This document shows, in pieces, positions 25,266 through 33,947 of a stretch of 64,000 bases of DNA (position 1 is the stretch's first letter; each line of letters begins with the position of its first letter). The notes under the pieces are model-generated. The model was not told the origin of the DNA. It ran no database searches and was given only the letters and a program-made list of their open reading frames with translations. This DNA is from Brevibacillus_D fluminis_A (GTDB taxonomy: Bacteria > Bacillota > Bacilli > Brevibacillales > Brevibacillaceae). The stretch lies in NCBI RefSeq assembly GCF_052072235.1, contig NZ_CM125436.1, positions 3,900,001-3,964,000 of the forward strand, written 5' to 3'. The position numbers and the translations under genes are program-made.

Positions 25266-25568
25266 ACAGCCTCCTCCTCTCTTACGCTCGTATGTAGGGG
25301 TAGTTTGTCCGATCTGGCGCCGCTTTATCGCAACAGGAAAAGCCCTGCGACGCTCCTTTACAGACCGCGCAGGGCTATGGCTTTTTGCTATTGATTTCGG
25401 ATCAGACGACTTTCCATTCAGCGAATCACTATGTGCAAGACCTTACGCAGGAAAACTCCTTTCTTGTTGTTGGAAATCAATCACGCTTCAGTGCTTTCTC
25501 ACCAACGACCACACAGGTGCTGTCCGGCTGCCCTCCCTTTCCAAAAGATCCAGCGATTGAATCGCTGT
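25266..25568 (-). promoter_or_regulatory. Long 5' leader of CNNM copy 2 with intrinsic terminator
   Basis: A minus-strand promoter (TTTACA at 25598-25603, TACGAT at 25575-25580, 17-base spacer) places the start near 25568, about 300 nt before the start codon. The leader opens with the hairpin CAGCGATTCAATCGCTG and later contains AGCCCTGCG...CGCAGGGCT plus TTTTCC (25336-25376), a terminator about 70 nt before the gene. I could not match it to the M-box, yybP-ykoY, NiCo or T-box classes. It occupies most of the 476-bp gap to the XPB-like gene. Confidence 0.5.
25336..25376 (-). terminator. Terminator inside the CNNM copy 2 leader
   Basis: AGCCCTGCG pairs with CGCAGGGCT and is followed by TTTTCC on the minus strand. 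Confidence 0.65.
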
Positions 25569-25741
25569 AGGTACATCGTACAAAATTTTCTGAATCTTGT
25601 AAATCATTTTCTTGCACTAGGCTTCATATTTTTGCAACAGCTTGTTCCTTTTATTGGCCTTGTTTTTTCGGGCGTTTTTTTGTCCATTGGTTCATGGTTA
25701 TGGTACGATATGACTAGTAAATCTATGAGGTGAACGAACGC

Positions 25742-27409
25742 ATGGCGCACCACCCTCATCTTCCGCTCATCGTGCAAAGCGATCGAACGGTTCTGGCTGA
25801 AGTGCAGAATCCGCTATTCGCCGAGGCGACCCGCTCGATTGCGCGATTTGCCGAGCTGGAAAAAAGCCCGGATTATATCCATACCTACAAAATCACGCCG
25901 CTCTCGCTCTGGAATGCAGCAGCCAGCGGAATGACGGCCGCCCATATTTTGGACGTGCTTTACGCTTACAGCAAATTCGACGTGCCGCTTTCATTAGTCG
26001 CAGAGATTGGCGAGCAAATGAAGCGCTATGGCTTGATCCGGCTGGAAAAGCATGAGGAAGCGTTGCTGTTGAAAAGTGATGATGGCCACGTCTTGCCACA
26101 GCTGTTTCGTTATCCTTCGCTTGCCCGTTATGTGGAGGCCGAGTTGTCCACTCGTTGTTACCGGATCGCTGCAGCAGCACGCGGGGAAATCAAGCAGGAG
26201 CTGATTCGCCTCGGTTACCCTGTGGTTGATTTGGCCGGCTATGCCGCCGGAGACAGCTTGCCTGTTCAATTAAAGACAGTGAGCGCCAAGGGACCGTTTC
26301 AGCTGCGCCCGTATCAGGCGGAAGCGATTGAAAGCTTCTATGCGGGCGGTACCGTCTATGGCGGAAGCGGCGTGCTGGTGCTGCCGTGCGGGGCAGGCAA
26401 AACGATCATCGGCATCGGTACGATCTGCAAGCTGCAGACGGCCACGCTGATTTTGACGACCAATACGACATCGGTCCGCCAGTGGATTGCCGAGCTGCGC
26501 GATAAAACCAACCTCGATCCGGATTTGATCGGCGAATATACCGGCGAGCGGAAAGAAGTCAAGCCGATTACGGTGACAACGTACCAGATGCTGACGTATC
26601 GCAGCCGCGAGGACCAAGCGTTCCCGCACATGGACCTGTTTACCGGCGATCACTTCGGCCTGGTCATCTATGACGAGGTTCATCTGTTGCCCGCGCCTGT
26701 TTTTCGCATGACGGCTGGTATTCAGACAAAACGACGTCTCGGCCTGACTGCTACGCTTGTTCGCGAAGACGGTCGGGAGTCGGACGTCTTTTCGCTTGTC
26801 GGCCCGAAAAAATATGATATGCCTTGGCGGGAGCTGGAAGCGCAAGGCCATATCGCCCAAGCTGTTTGCAAGGAAGTGCGCGTCCCGATGCCGCCGCAGA
26901 CGCGCGAAGCATATGCCTTTGCCACAGCTTCGCAGAAGACGCGGATCGCGGCTGAAAATCCATACAAGCTGGAATGGTTAAAGAAATTGGTGCGTAACCA
27001 TGCCCATGATCGTATACTCGTTATTGGGCAATATCTGGATCAGCTGGAGCAGGCAGCAGAAGCGCTCCAGGCCCCGCTCATCACCGGAAAAGTAAAGGAA
27101 ACCGCGCGCGAAGAGCTTTACCGCGAATTTAAGGAAGGAAAGCTCCCCGTGTTGGTCGTTTCCAAGGTGGCAAATTTCGCCATCGATCTTCCGGATGCAA
27201 ATGTTGCCATTCAGCTTTCCGGCACATTCGGTTCCAGGCAGGAGGAGGCGCAAAGGCTCGGGCGTATTTTGCGGCCAAAAGAGGCGCAAAATCAAGCCCA
27301 TTTCTATACAGTGGTGACGAGAGATTCGCGTGATCAAGATTTTGCGAGGCAGCGCCAGCTGTTTCTCGTAGAGCAAGGCTATCAGTACGAAATTTTTGAG
27401 GCAGATTGA
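25742..27409 (+). CDS. XPB/Ssl2-type DNA repair helicase (SF2)
   Basis: 555 residues. The N-terminal 200 residues match the XPB-specific N-terminal region (LSLWNAAASGMTAAHILDVL); the helicase core has Walker A PCGAGKTII near 226, DEVH near 317, LTATLVRED near 343 and a motif VI of the form RLGRILRPK near 518. In bacteria such enzymes act in DNA repair or chromatin-like roles that are not well defined; a Bax1-type nuclease partner is not present here. AGGTGA lies seven bases before the chosen ATG. An upstream in-frame GTG is less likely. Confidence 0.85.
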   Translation: MAHHPHLPLIVQSDRTVLAEVQNPLFAEATRSIARFAELEKSPDYIHTYKITPLSLWNAAASGMTAAHILDVLYAYSKFDVPLSLVAEIGEQMKRYGLIRLEKHEEALLLKSDDGHVLPQLFRYPSLARYVEAELSTRCYRIAAAARGEIKQELIRLGYPVVDLAGYAAGDSLPVQLKTVSAKGPFQLRPYQAEAIESFYAGGTVYGGSGVLVLPCGAGKTIIGIGTICKLQTATLILTTNTTSVRQWIAELRDKTNLDPDLIGEYTGERKEVKPITVTTYQMLTYRSREDQAFPHMDLFTGDHFGLVIYDEVHLLPAPVFRMTAGIQTKRRLGLTATLVREDGRESDVFSLVGPKKYDMPWRELEAQGHIAQAVCKEVRVPMPPQTREAYAFATASQKTRIAAENPYKLEWLKKLVRNHAHDRILVIGQYLDQLEQAAEALQAPLITGKVKETAREELYREFKEGKLPVLVVSKVANFAIDLPDANVAIQLSGTFGSRQEEAQRLGRILRPKEAQNQAHFYTVVTRDSRDQDFARQRQLFLVEQGYQYEIFEAD

Positions 27410-27461
27410 AACGTTCCAAAAACTATCACGTCAGATAAAGGGAAGGGAGGCTGGCAGGTCG

Positions 27462-28031
27462 ATGCAAACCGATAGCGACATTATCCAACGGATTTTGCAA
27501 GGCGATACTGAAGCTTACCGGGAAATCATACAGCGCTATCAGCACATGATTTTCGTGTTTATCTATAAAATGGTAAACAATCATTCCGATGCGGAGGATC
27601 TTACGCAGGAAGTGTTCGTCAAGGCGTATGAAAAGCTGTCCTCCTATCGCGGCGACAGCCAATTTTCCACGTGGCTGCACACATTGGCCCGGAACCGAAC
27701 GATCGATTTCCTCCGGCGGCGCAAATTCCACGATTCCGATGACCAGCTAGCCTACGTGCCGTCGCAGGTGCGGCACGAATCGCCACAGGAATCGCTTATG
27801 GTAAAAGAACGCATCCGCGAGATCGAATCGGCTTTCGGCAAATTGTCCGAGTCTTACCGCGAAGTCATCGTGCTGCGTTGCACGCATGAGTATCCATTCG
27901 ACAAAATTGCTTCACTCCTCGGAGTGGCAGAATCAACGGCCCGCGTCCGCTACCTTCGTGCTCGCCAAGAACTTGCGAAACTACTACAACATACGGAAGG
28001 AGGGCTCGTTCATGAATTGCCAGGAATTTAG
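27462..28031 (+). CDS. ECF-type RNA polymerase sigma factor (SigW-like)
   Basis: 189 residues. Region 2 includes NNHSDAEDLTQEVFVKAYEK near residue 40 and STWLHTLARNRTIDFLRRRK near 66; region 4 runs from LSESYREVIVLR to about 180. It directs RNA polymerase to a regulon not visible here. The next gene, a zinc-finger anti-sigma factor, begins inside its last 20 bases, so the pair is coupled. GGAAGGGAGG and AGGT precede the ATG. Confidence 0.92.
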   Translation: MQTDSDIIQRILQGDTEAYREIIQRYQHMIFVFIYKMVNNHSDAEDLTQEVFVKAYEKLSSYRGDSQFSTWLHTLARNRTIDFLRRRKFHDSDDQLAYVPSQVRHESPQESLMVKERIREIESAFGKLSESYREVIVLRCTHEYPFDKIASLLGVAESTARVRYLRARQELAKLLQHTEGGLVHELPGI

Positions 28032-29475
28032 GAGCAAGTGGGAACTTTCCACAGATGACGCTATATATGCGCACATTGAAACGTGCGAGGATTGCCTCAA
28101 CTGGATCGAAACATCCACAAGTGCATTCGAGGAGGCGATGTTCTTGAAAGAGTATCCCGCTCCCTCCGCCCAGCTCGAAGACCGGATTATGCAAGCCATT
28201 TACCAAACATCCGGCAGCAATAACGTGCCGCTTTCCGCGACCGTTTTGCCGGCCGCCGGTGACATTCAGGTACAAAAGCCGAACAAGCGACGTTTTTTCG
28301 TCCCGACATGGGTAGCAGCTGCAGGCGTGGTCGTCGCTGTCGGCCTGATCGGTGCCCCGTTTTTGACCGGCAATCAAAGCGAGCAGTTTGCCGAGGTTGC
28401 TACCGCTCCGGCATCCGGGACCCAAACCCAGAGCGGCACAACGGCGAGTGAAGCCGCCCAGCCCAAGTCACCACAGCCATTGATGGCCCCAACCACAGCC
28501 GCAAATGACGCGCAAGCCGGGCAGCCTGCCGCCGCAGACCAGCTCGCGCAGGCATCGACCGGAACGGAGGCCGCAGCGGCTAACAAAACCGCAGCACAGG
28601 CAAAAACAGGGGCAGCAGCGGGCGGCGATGTCAATGCAGCAAGCGCGAAAAAAGCGGTACCGTTTCTTTCTGAGCAGGCCGCTGGGCTGAACGCCCCTGC
28701 CGATGAAGCGAAGCTCGCACTGACAGCGCCAAAAACCGACGCCCCGGCTTCCACAGCACCAAATGCGCACACGACGCTGCCGGCACGGAGCAAGACGCCG
28801 CCAACGATGGTCAACAAACAAGCTGCGACGCCACCAGCGGCAGCCAGTACCACTGCGCCAGCGATTGCGGACAGCAACCACGCGATCGCATCGATCCAGG
28901 CAGAGGGCGAAAACACAGCGGCCGCATTTGTCGGACCGCAATTGCCGGAAAAGCAACCCGATTCGGCACCGGCAGAAGCGGGAGAGGTGACGGCGAAGCA
29001 GGCGCTGGGACCTGAAAACCCCATCACGCTTTCGACCTTCAACGATGTCGAAACAGCTGTACAAGCATCGGATCTGCCTGTACCGACGTTGGCCAAACTG
29101 CCTCCCGACTATGCCTTGAATATGTTGACGGTGCAGTACGAGTCGCAAACGAGCAAGCACGTCACCAACATTCAAACGATCTATCAGCTGGCAAACAGCG
29201 GCAAACGGATTACGATCGACACGACGCTGCAGCAAGGAAAACGCAGCTTGTCCGTTCCCGGGGAATTCAGCAACACCCAGGTATTCCAGATCGACGGGGA
29301 GCAGGCAATCGGCGTCACTTTCAAGGACAGTGCGGAGCCGTCCGCCAACAAGAGCGCGGTCTACTATCAAGCGGTGAAAGGCGGCCATTCCCTCTACATC
29401 GTTGTAACCGCCGACGGCATTCCGCTCAATGATTTGATGGAAATGACCAAGCAAATCACCTGGAAAACGAAATAA
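28012..29475 (+). CDS. Membrane-anchored anti-sigma factor with long Ala/Pro/Thr-rich linker and DUF4367-like end
   Basis: 487 residues. The zinc-finger anti-sigma motif H-X3-C-X2-C is at His21, Cys25 and Cys28. One transmembrane helix lies near residues 102-122. An Ala/Pro/Thr/Gln-rich stretch of about 200 residues (roughly 125-330) would span the wall, and residues about 345-487 form a folded extracellular domain that looks like DUF4367. AAGGAGGG precedes the ATG, which lies inside the sigma gene. It should hold the ECF sigma inactive until an envelope signal leads to cleavage. Confidence 0.82.
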   Translation: MNCQEFRSKWELSTDDAIYAHIETCEDCLNWIETSTSAFEEAMFLKEYPAPSAQLEDRIMQAIYQTSGSNNVPLSATVLPAAGDIQVQKPNKRRFFVPTWVAAAGVVVAVGLIGAPFLTGNQSEQFAEVATAPASGTQTQSGTTASEAAQPKSPQPLMAPTTAANDAQAGQPAAADQLAQASTGTEAAAANKTAAQAKTGAAAGGDVNAASAKKAVPFLSEQAAGLNAPADEAKLALTAPKTDAPASTAPNAHTTLPARSKTPPTMVNKQAATPPAAASTTAPAIADSNHAIASIQAEGENTAAAFVGPQLPEKQPDSAPAEAGEVTAKQALGPENPITLSTFNDVETAVQASDLPVPTLAKLPPDYALNMLTVQYESQTSKHVTNIQTIYQLANSGKRITIDTTLQQGKRSLSVPGEFSNTQVFQIDGEQAIGVTFKDSAEPSANKSAVYYQAVKGGHSLYIVVTADGIPLNDLMEMTKQITWKTK

Positions 29476-29488
29476 CCGACCGCAATCC

Positions 29489-29532
29489 AAAAAAAAGCGA
29501 CGAGGCTGGAATCCAGCGCTCCTCGCTTTTTT
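29489..29532. terminator. Bidirectional terminator between anti-sigma gene and mtaD-type gene
   Basis: AAGCGACGAGGCTGG pairs with CCAGCGCTCCTCGCTT (a few mismatches), with a run of A on one side and seven T on the other. Confidence 0.8.
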
Positions 29533-29537
29533 TGTGC

Positions 29538-30827
29538 TCAAATGCCCTCAACGATCCGTTTTGCCCGCACCGCCACCTGCTGCAACAGCTCTTCCTCGTC
29601 AATCGTGGTCAACTGCCGATTGCGCATGAGCACCTTGCCGTTGACGATCGTCGTGTCGACGTCCGCCCCGTTTACGCCGTAGGCGAGCAGCGACTCGAGA
29701 TTGTGGAGCGGCTGCAAATGCGGCTTGTTCAGATCAACGAGAATAAGGTCGGCTTTTTTTCCTACCGCAAGCGTCCCCACTTGATGAGCAATGTTCAGCG
29801 CCTCCGCGCTGCCGACAGTGGCCATGCGCAATACTTGACGAGCCGGAAGCACCGTCGGATCGCCGTGCTCCAGCTTCTGCAGCCACGTAGCCGCCTTGAT
29901 TTCCTCAAACATGTCGATGGTAGTGGCGCTGCCTGAGCCGTCCGTCCCCATCCCGACCGTGATCCCTTGCTCCAGCATGTGCCGCACAGGCGCGATTCCG
30001 CAGCCCAGCTTTGCATTGCTGACCGGGTTATGCGAGACGCCGCCGCGCATTCCTTTCAACAGGCGAATGTCCTTGAGGCTCACATGCACGCTGTGCGCAA
30101 GCAGGACGTGCAACCGCTCGAACAGGCCGACATCATACAAATATTCCGCAGGCGTCCGGTTGTATGCCGCACGGATTTTCATCACTTCTTCCACCGTTTC
30201 GGCCAGGTGGACATGGATCGGCTTGTTCATCTCCTCCGCCAATTTCACAACACGCCGAAACGGTTCAGGCGGACATGTGTAAGGGGCATGCGGGCCGAAC
30301 ATCGTTGTGATCCGTCCGTCCGCTTTCCCGTCCCACCGCTCGATCAAATCAAGCGCTTCGGCGAGTCGCCTACCGCCGTCGTCCTCCAAAAACACCAGCC
30401 CTCGCGTCAAGGAAGCCCGCATCCCCACCTCGGTCACAGCCTGGGCGATTTCGTCCATATGAATATACATATCGGCAAATGCGGTCGTCCCCGATTTGAT
30501 CATCTCCGCCATGGAGAGCTTGGCTCCCCAGTAAATGTCCTCCGGTGTCATCCGTGCCTCGGCAGGCAGCATCTTCTGCTCCAGCCACTCCATCAGCTTG
30601 AGGTCATCCGAAAAGCCTTTCAGCAAGCTCATCGGCGTATGCTGATGCGCATTGATCAAACCGGGCAGCGCCACCATGCCTTTTCCTTGGATCACGGTGT
30701 CAGCCGGTTCGTCGATGGACGCTGCCATCTGCTTGATTTCATCGTGTTCAATCAGGATGTCTCCGTTGATCGCCGGACCGTCCCCTTCCATGGTGAGAAT
30801 CCAGACGTCTTTGATTACCGTTTTCAT
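29538..30827 (-). CDS. mtaD: 5-methylthioadenosine/S-adenosylhomocysteine deaminase (MtaD-type amidohydrolase)
   Basis: 429 residues, amidohydrolase TIM barrel. Metal and catalytic residues are visible in NAHQHTPMSLLKG near 60, VHLAETVEEV near 200, LLAHSVHVS near 228 and GTDGSGSATT near 296. The enzyme deaminates MTA, SAH or related adenosines. It has no methionine-salvage neighbours here and is a single gene. GAGGAATG precedes the ATG. Confidence 0.85.
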   Translation of the reverse strand: MKTVIKDVWILTMEGDGPAINGDILIEHDEIKQMAASIDEPADTVIQGKGMVALPGLINAHQHTPMSLLKGFSDDLKLMEWLEQKMLPAEARMTPEDIYWGAKLSMAEMIKSGTTAFADMYIHMDEIAQAVTEVGMRASLTRGLVFLEDDGGRRLAEALDLIERWDGKADGRITTMFGPHAPYTCPPEPFRRVVKLAEEMNKPIHVHLAETVEEVMKIRAAYNRTPAEYLYDVGLFERLHVLLAHSVHVSLKDIRLLKGMRGGVSHNPVSNAKLGCGIAPVRHMLEQGITVGMGTDGSGSATTIDMFEEIKAATWLQKLEHGDPTVLPARQVLRMATVGSAEALNIAHQVGTLAVGKKADLILVDLNKPHLQPLHNLESLLAYGVNGADVDTTIVNGKVLMRNRQLTTIDEEELLQQVAVRAKRIVEGI

Positions 30828-31030
30828 CGAAACATTCCTCCCAGTTTCCTGTCTTCACTAGGAGCATAACGGATCACGCGGCGTGAAGGTCAACCCGCTC
30901 TTTTTTGCGCGAAAAACGGGAACACGATCCTGTTCGGCGCATTTGACTCTGCGTTTTTGCGCCTCTTCATCCGATTCTGCTTGCATCAGACTGTGACGCT
31001 ACGTCAAGGTTTCATGCACCTTCGACAAAC

Positions 31031-31055
31031 AAAAAAGCGCGTCATGGCGCTTTTC
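31031..31055 (-). terminator. Terminator after the ABC permease gene
   Basis: AAAAGCGCC-ATGAC-GCGCTTTTTT on the minus strand. Confidence 0.75.
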
Positions 31056-31077
31056 GTGCCACAACCCGCTTGCTTGC

Positions 31078-32073
31078 TTACGACGTCACATCCCGTTTGA
31101 TAAAGACCGTATAGGCGACAATCAGCGCGACCGCGCCCCAAATGCCCAAGACTGTCAAGGAAAAAGGCAGCGTCATGCCTTTGATCGGCGGCAACGTCCC
31201 GGCGAGGTAATCGGTAATTTCCAAATTGACGTTGAACAAATACTTCGCGGACTCCCACGACGCAGCCATCTGCGTCAAAATCGTCCCGCTGATGAGTGCC
31301 GCCATCATGATGCCCATTCCTGCAGCCGCGCTGCGGACCAAGACCGACACCATGAAGGTGATGCATCCGACCACAATGCAGACGAACCAGGCCAGTCCGT
31401 ACTGCATTAGCAAGTAATACCATTGGGGCACCATGAATACGCTGGAGGTGTCCAACTCCCCGCCGACGACCTGAAATCCGGTCAACACCGGCATGTCCCA
31501 TCCTTTGTAGCCAAAGACGACGCCTGACATCAGATAGGACATGAACAGGCTCAACACGACCGTGAGCGAAATGAACAGCAGCAGCGTCAACAGCTTGCTG
31601 GTCAAAATTTTCCACCGCCGGATCGGACGGGTCAGCAACAGCTTGATCGTCCCCTCGCTATGCTCCGACGAGACGATGTCCACCGCGAGCACGACGATGA
31701 TCATCGGTAAAAACAGAGAGACAGCCTGGTCCATGAACCCTCTGGCAAAAGTCGGTCCACCCGGCGCATTCGGATCGATATCGTGATCCAAATAGTATTG
31801 AAGCTGCGTAATCTTGATCTTGATAAAGTCCCGCCACTCGTCGGGCAGTCGGCTGGAACCGAGCCGGTTTTGCATGTCGGTAATCTGCTGGCCGAGCAGC
31901 ACGTGCCAATCCTTGGTTCCGAGCCGCTCCTCCGCCGTAACCGAGGAGCGGTATTGCGCATAGGTAAAAATCGGGATGAGAATCGCCAAAATCAGCACGA
32001 CGACGAGGAAGCGTCGCCGGCGCAGCAGCTTCAGCGTTTCATTATGTACAAGTCCTGTCATGCCTGTCCCCAT
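31078..32073 (-). CDS. ABC-2 type transporter permease
   Basis: 331 residues. An N-terminal basic segment and hydrophobic helix (RRRRFLVVVLILAILIPIF) precede a large loop and then five to six more helices (about residues 115-320), with the amphipathic motif EHSEGTIKLLLTRPIRRW near 136 typical of ABC-2 permeases of this size. The start overlaps the ATPase stop (TAATG). Together they export an unknown substrate; the pair is too general to assign. Confidence 0.85.
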   Translation of the reverse strand: MGTGMTGLVHNETLKLLRRRRFLVVVLILAILIPIFTYAQYRSSVTAEERLGTKDWHVLLGQQITDMQNRLGSSRLPDEWRDFIKIKITQLQYYLDHDIDPNAPGGPTFARGFMDQAVSLFLPMIIVVLAVDIVSSEHSEGTIKLLLTRPIRRWKILTSKLLTLLLFISLTVVLSLFMSYLMSGVVFGYKGWDMPVLTGFQVVGGELDTSSVFMVPQWYYLLMQYGLAWFVCIVVGCITFMVSVLVRSAAAGMGIMMAALISGTILTQMAASWESAKYLFNVNLEITDYLAGTLPPIKGMTLPFSLTVLGIWGAVALIVAYTVFIKRDVTS

Positions 32074-33008
32074 TACTCCACCCCTCCTGCCGTCAATGTC
32101 AGGAACAGGTCTTCAAGCGTCACCGTGCGCGTTGCGATGCCTTGCACCTCGATGCCGGCCTCGACCAGCGCCCTGTTCGCATCGCTAATCCGCTCCGTGT
32201 CCATCTGGCATTTCACTTTCTCCGGCGTTGCTACCCATGCTTCCCTGACGTAAGGAAGCTTTTGCAAACGCTCGATTGCTTCCTTGACCCGTTCGGCAGC
32301 AAATGTCCACTCCACCTGGTCCGCGTATTGTTCCATCAAGCTTTTGACCAGGCCGACCGAAATGACTCGCCCGTTGTTGATGATGGCCACCCGGTCGCAC
32401 ATCATTTCGATCTCGGATAACAGATGGCTGGAAATAAATACGGCCAAACTCTCCTCTTCCGCCAGCCTGCGGATGAATTGGCGCAGCTCGCGAATCCCGG
32501 CCGGGTCCAGCCCATTTGTCGGCTCGTCGAGAATCAAAAGGCGCGGGCGGTGCAACAGAGCCTGGGCGATGCCCAGCCGCTGCCGCATCCCCAGCGAATA
32601 CGTTTTCACTTTGTCATCGATGGCGCGCGTCAAATCGACGAATTCGATAATCTCCTCGATTCGTGCATGGGACACGTTGCCGCTCATCCGTGCGAACGTT
32701 TCTAAGTTTTCGCGGCCGGTCATGAACTTGTACAGCTCCGGATTTTCCACGATGCAACCCACTTGGGCGATCGCGTGCGGAAACTGTTTTTTCAAATCAT
32801 ACCCGCCGATGCGGATTTCTCCGCCATCCGAGTCAGCCAGTCCCACCAGCATGCGGATCGTCGTGGTTTTTCCGGCGCCATTGGGGCCGAGGAAGCCGAA
32901 CACTTCGCCGGCCACCACATCAAATGTCATATCATGAATGATCGTCTTGCCGCCGATCGCTTTTTTCAGACGGCTTACCGACAGAACGGTTTCTGCCAAG
33001 TTGTTCAA
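32073..33008 (-). CDS. ABC transporter ATP-binding protein (partner of the ABC-2 permease)
   Basis: About 311 residues. Walker A GPNGAGKTTT near residue 40, signature YSLGMRQR near 136, Walker B LLILDEPTNGLD near 154 and the switch histidine in ISSHLLSE near 190; a C-terminal domain of about 90 residues follows (to position 311), as in drug/bacitracin-type exporters. The start is uncertain: TTG at 33008 has AGGG seven bases upstream, while the frame stays open further upstream. Two-gene operon with the permease. Confidence 0.88.
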   Translation of the reverse strand: MNNLAETVLSVSRLKKAIGGKTIIHDMTFDVVAGEVFGFLGPNGAGKTTTIRMLVGLADSDGGEIRIGGYDLKKQFPHAIAQVGCIVENPELYKFMTGRENLETFARMSGNVSHARIEEIIEFVDLTRAIDDKVKTYSLGMRQRLGIAQALLHRPRLLILDEPTNGLDPAGIRELRQFIRRLAEEESLAVFISSHLLSEIEMMCDRVAIINNGRVISVGLVKSLMEQYADQVEWTFAAERVKEAIERLQKLPYVREAWVATPEKVKCQMDTERISDANRALVEAGIEVQGIATRTVTLEDLFLTLTAGGVE

Positions 33009-33143
33009 CACCTTTCCCTGCTGCTTGCGCCACGCAGCCTGACTTTGCCTCGCAGAATATGGTACACTACCGAAGGTGAGAAGCTTTTCCTCATTATACC
33101 ACTCCCATACCTTGAGTACACTTTGCGTTCGGAGGTGGCGCAC

Positions 33144-33947
33144 ATGCGCACAAGCGGACAATTTCTCTGGCGTTTCACAGGGGCGCTTGCCCTGCTTTCC
33201 TTTCTCGTTTTGGCCGCAGGCTTTGCTTTTGCCCTGAATCCGCAAATGGCGGCTCCAGGCGGCGTGACACCGGCTGTTCCCGGAGCAAACGGCACGACCG
33301 CGCCCGCTCCCCCACCAGTCATGCCACAAGGCAAACTGAACATCGTCACGCTCGGCGACTCGCTCACGCGCGGCGTCGGCGATGCCAACGGCCAAGGCTA
33401 TGTCGGCCTGGTGCGCGATGCGCTTGCCAAAAAAACGGGCCAAGCTCCGATGCTGACCAATTTCGCGATCAGCGGACAGCAGTCGGGCGCCTTGCTGGAG
33501 CAGCTCGAGCTGACACAGGTGCGCGCCTTGCTGCCCCAGGCCAATCTGATCCTGTTCACGATTGGCGGCAACGATCTGTTTCAACAAAGCGGCGAGTTGG
33601 ATGAGCTGGATGAAAAAAAATTGGCCCAAGCGCGGGAATCGCTTGCAGCCAATTTCAAAAGCATCGTCACGAAAATTCGTATGTTGAATCCGAATGCGCC
33701 GGTTGTCTACCTGTCGCTCTACAATCCGTTCGGCAACACCCAAGCCGCAAAAGAAACGATCCGTCCCGTGTTGGATTGGAATGCGGAAGCCGAACGGATT
33801 GCGGCAAGCTTTCCCAATGTGCTGGTCGTCCCGACCTATGACTTGTTCGTCAAAAAGGAAGCGAACTACCTATACACCGACCATTTCCATCCGAATGCCA
33901 AGGGCTATGCCCGCATGGCGGAGCGTGTCGTTCGGGCGCTTGAGTGA
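33144..33947 (+). CDS. Secreted or membrane-anchored SGNH/GDSL hydrolase
   Basis: 267 residues. A hydrophobic N-terminal segment (residues 12-32) is a signal peptide or anchor, followed by a Pro/Ala-rich linker. The SGNH blocks are all present: GDSLTRGVG (Ser near 72), SGQQSG near 113, GGNDLF near 145 and DHFHPNAKGY near 249 (catalytic Asp/His). It would hydrolyse ester bonds of lipids or wall polymers outside the membrane. GGAGGTG precedes the ATG. The last 43 bases overlap the MFS gene on the other strand. Confidence 0.88.
   Translation: MRTSGQFLWRFTGALALLSFLVLAAGFAFALNPQMAAPGGVTPAVPGANGTTAPAPPPVMPQGKLNIVTLGDSLTRGVGDANGQGYVGLVRDALAKKTGQAPMLTNFAISGQQSGALLEQLELTQVRALLPQANLILFTIGGNDLFQQSGELDELDEKKLAQARESLAANFKSIVTKIRMLNPNAPVVYLSLYNPFGNTQAAKETIRPVLDWNAEAERIAASFPNVLVVPTYDLFVKKEANYLYTDHFHPNAKGYARMAERVVRALE

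Noticed and set aside
25266..25568. M-box, T-box or yybP-ykoY element
   Set aside because: None of the conserved blocks of these classes could be matched by eye, although the form is riboswitch-like.
28374..29096. Long minus-strand frame across the anti-sigma linker
   Set aside because: It arises from the Ala/Pro/Thr-rich codons of the real gene and has no start signal.
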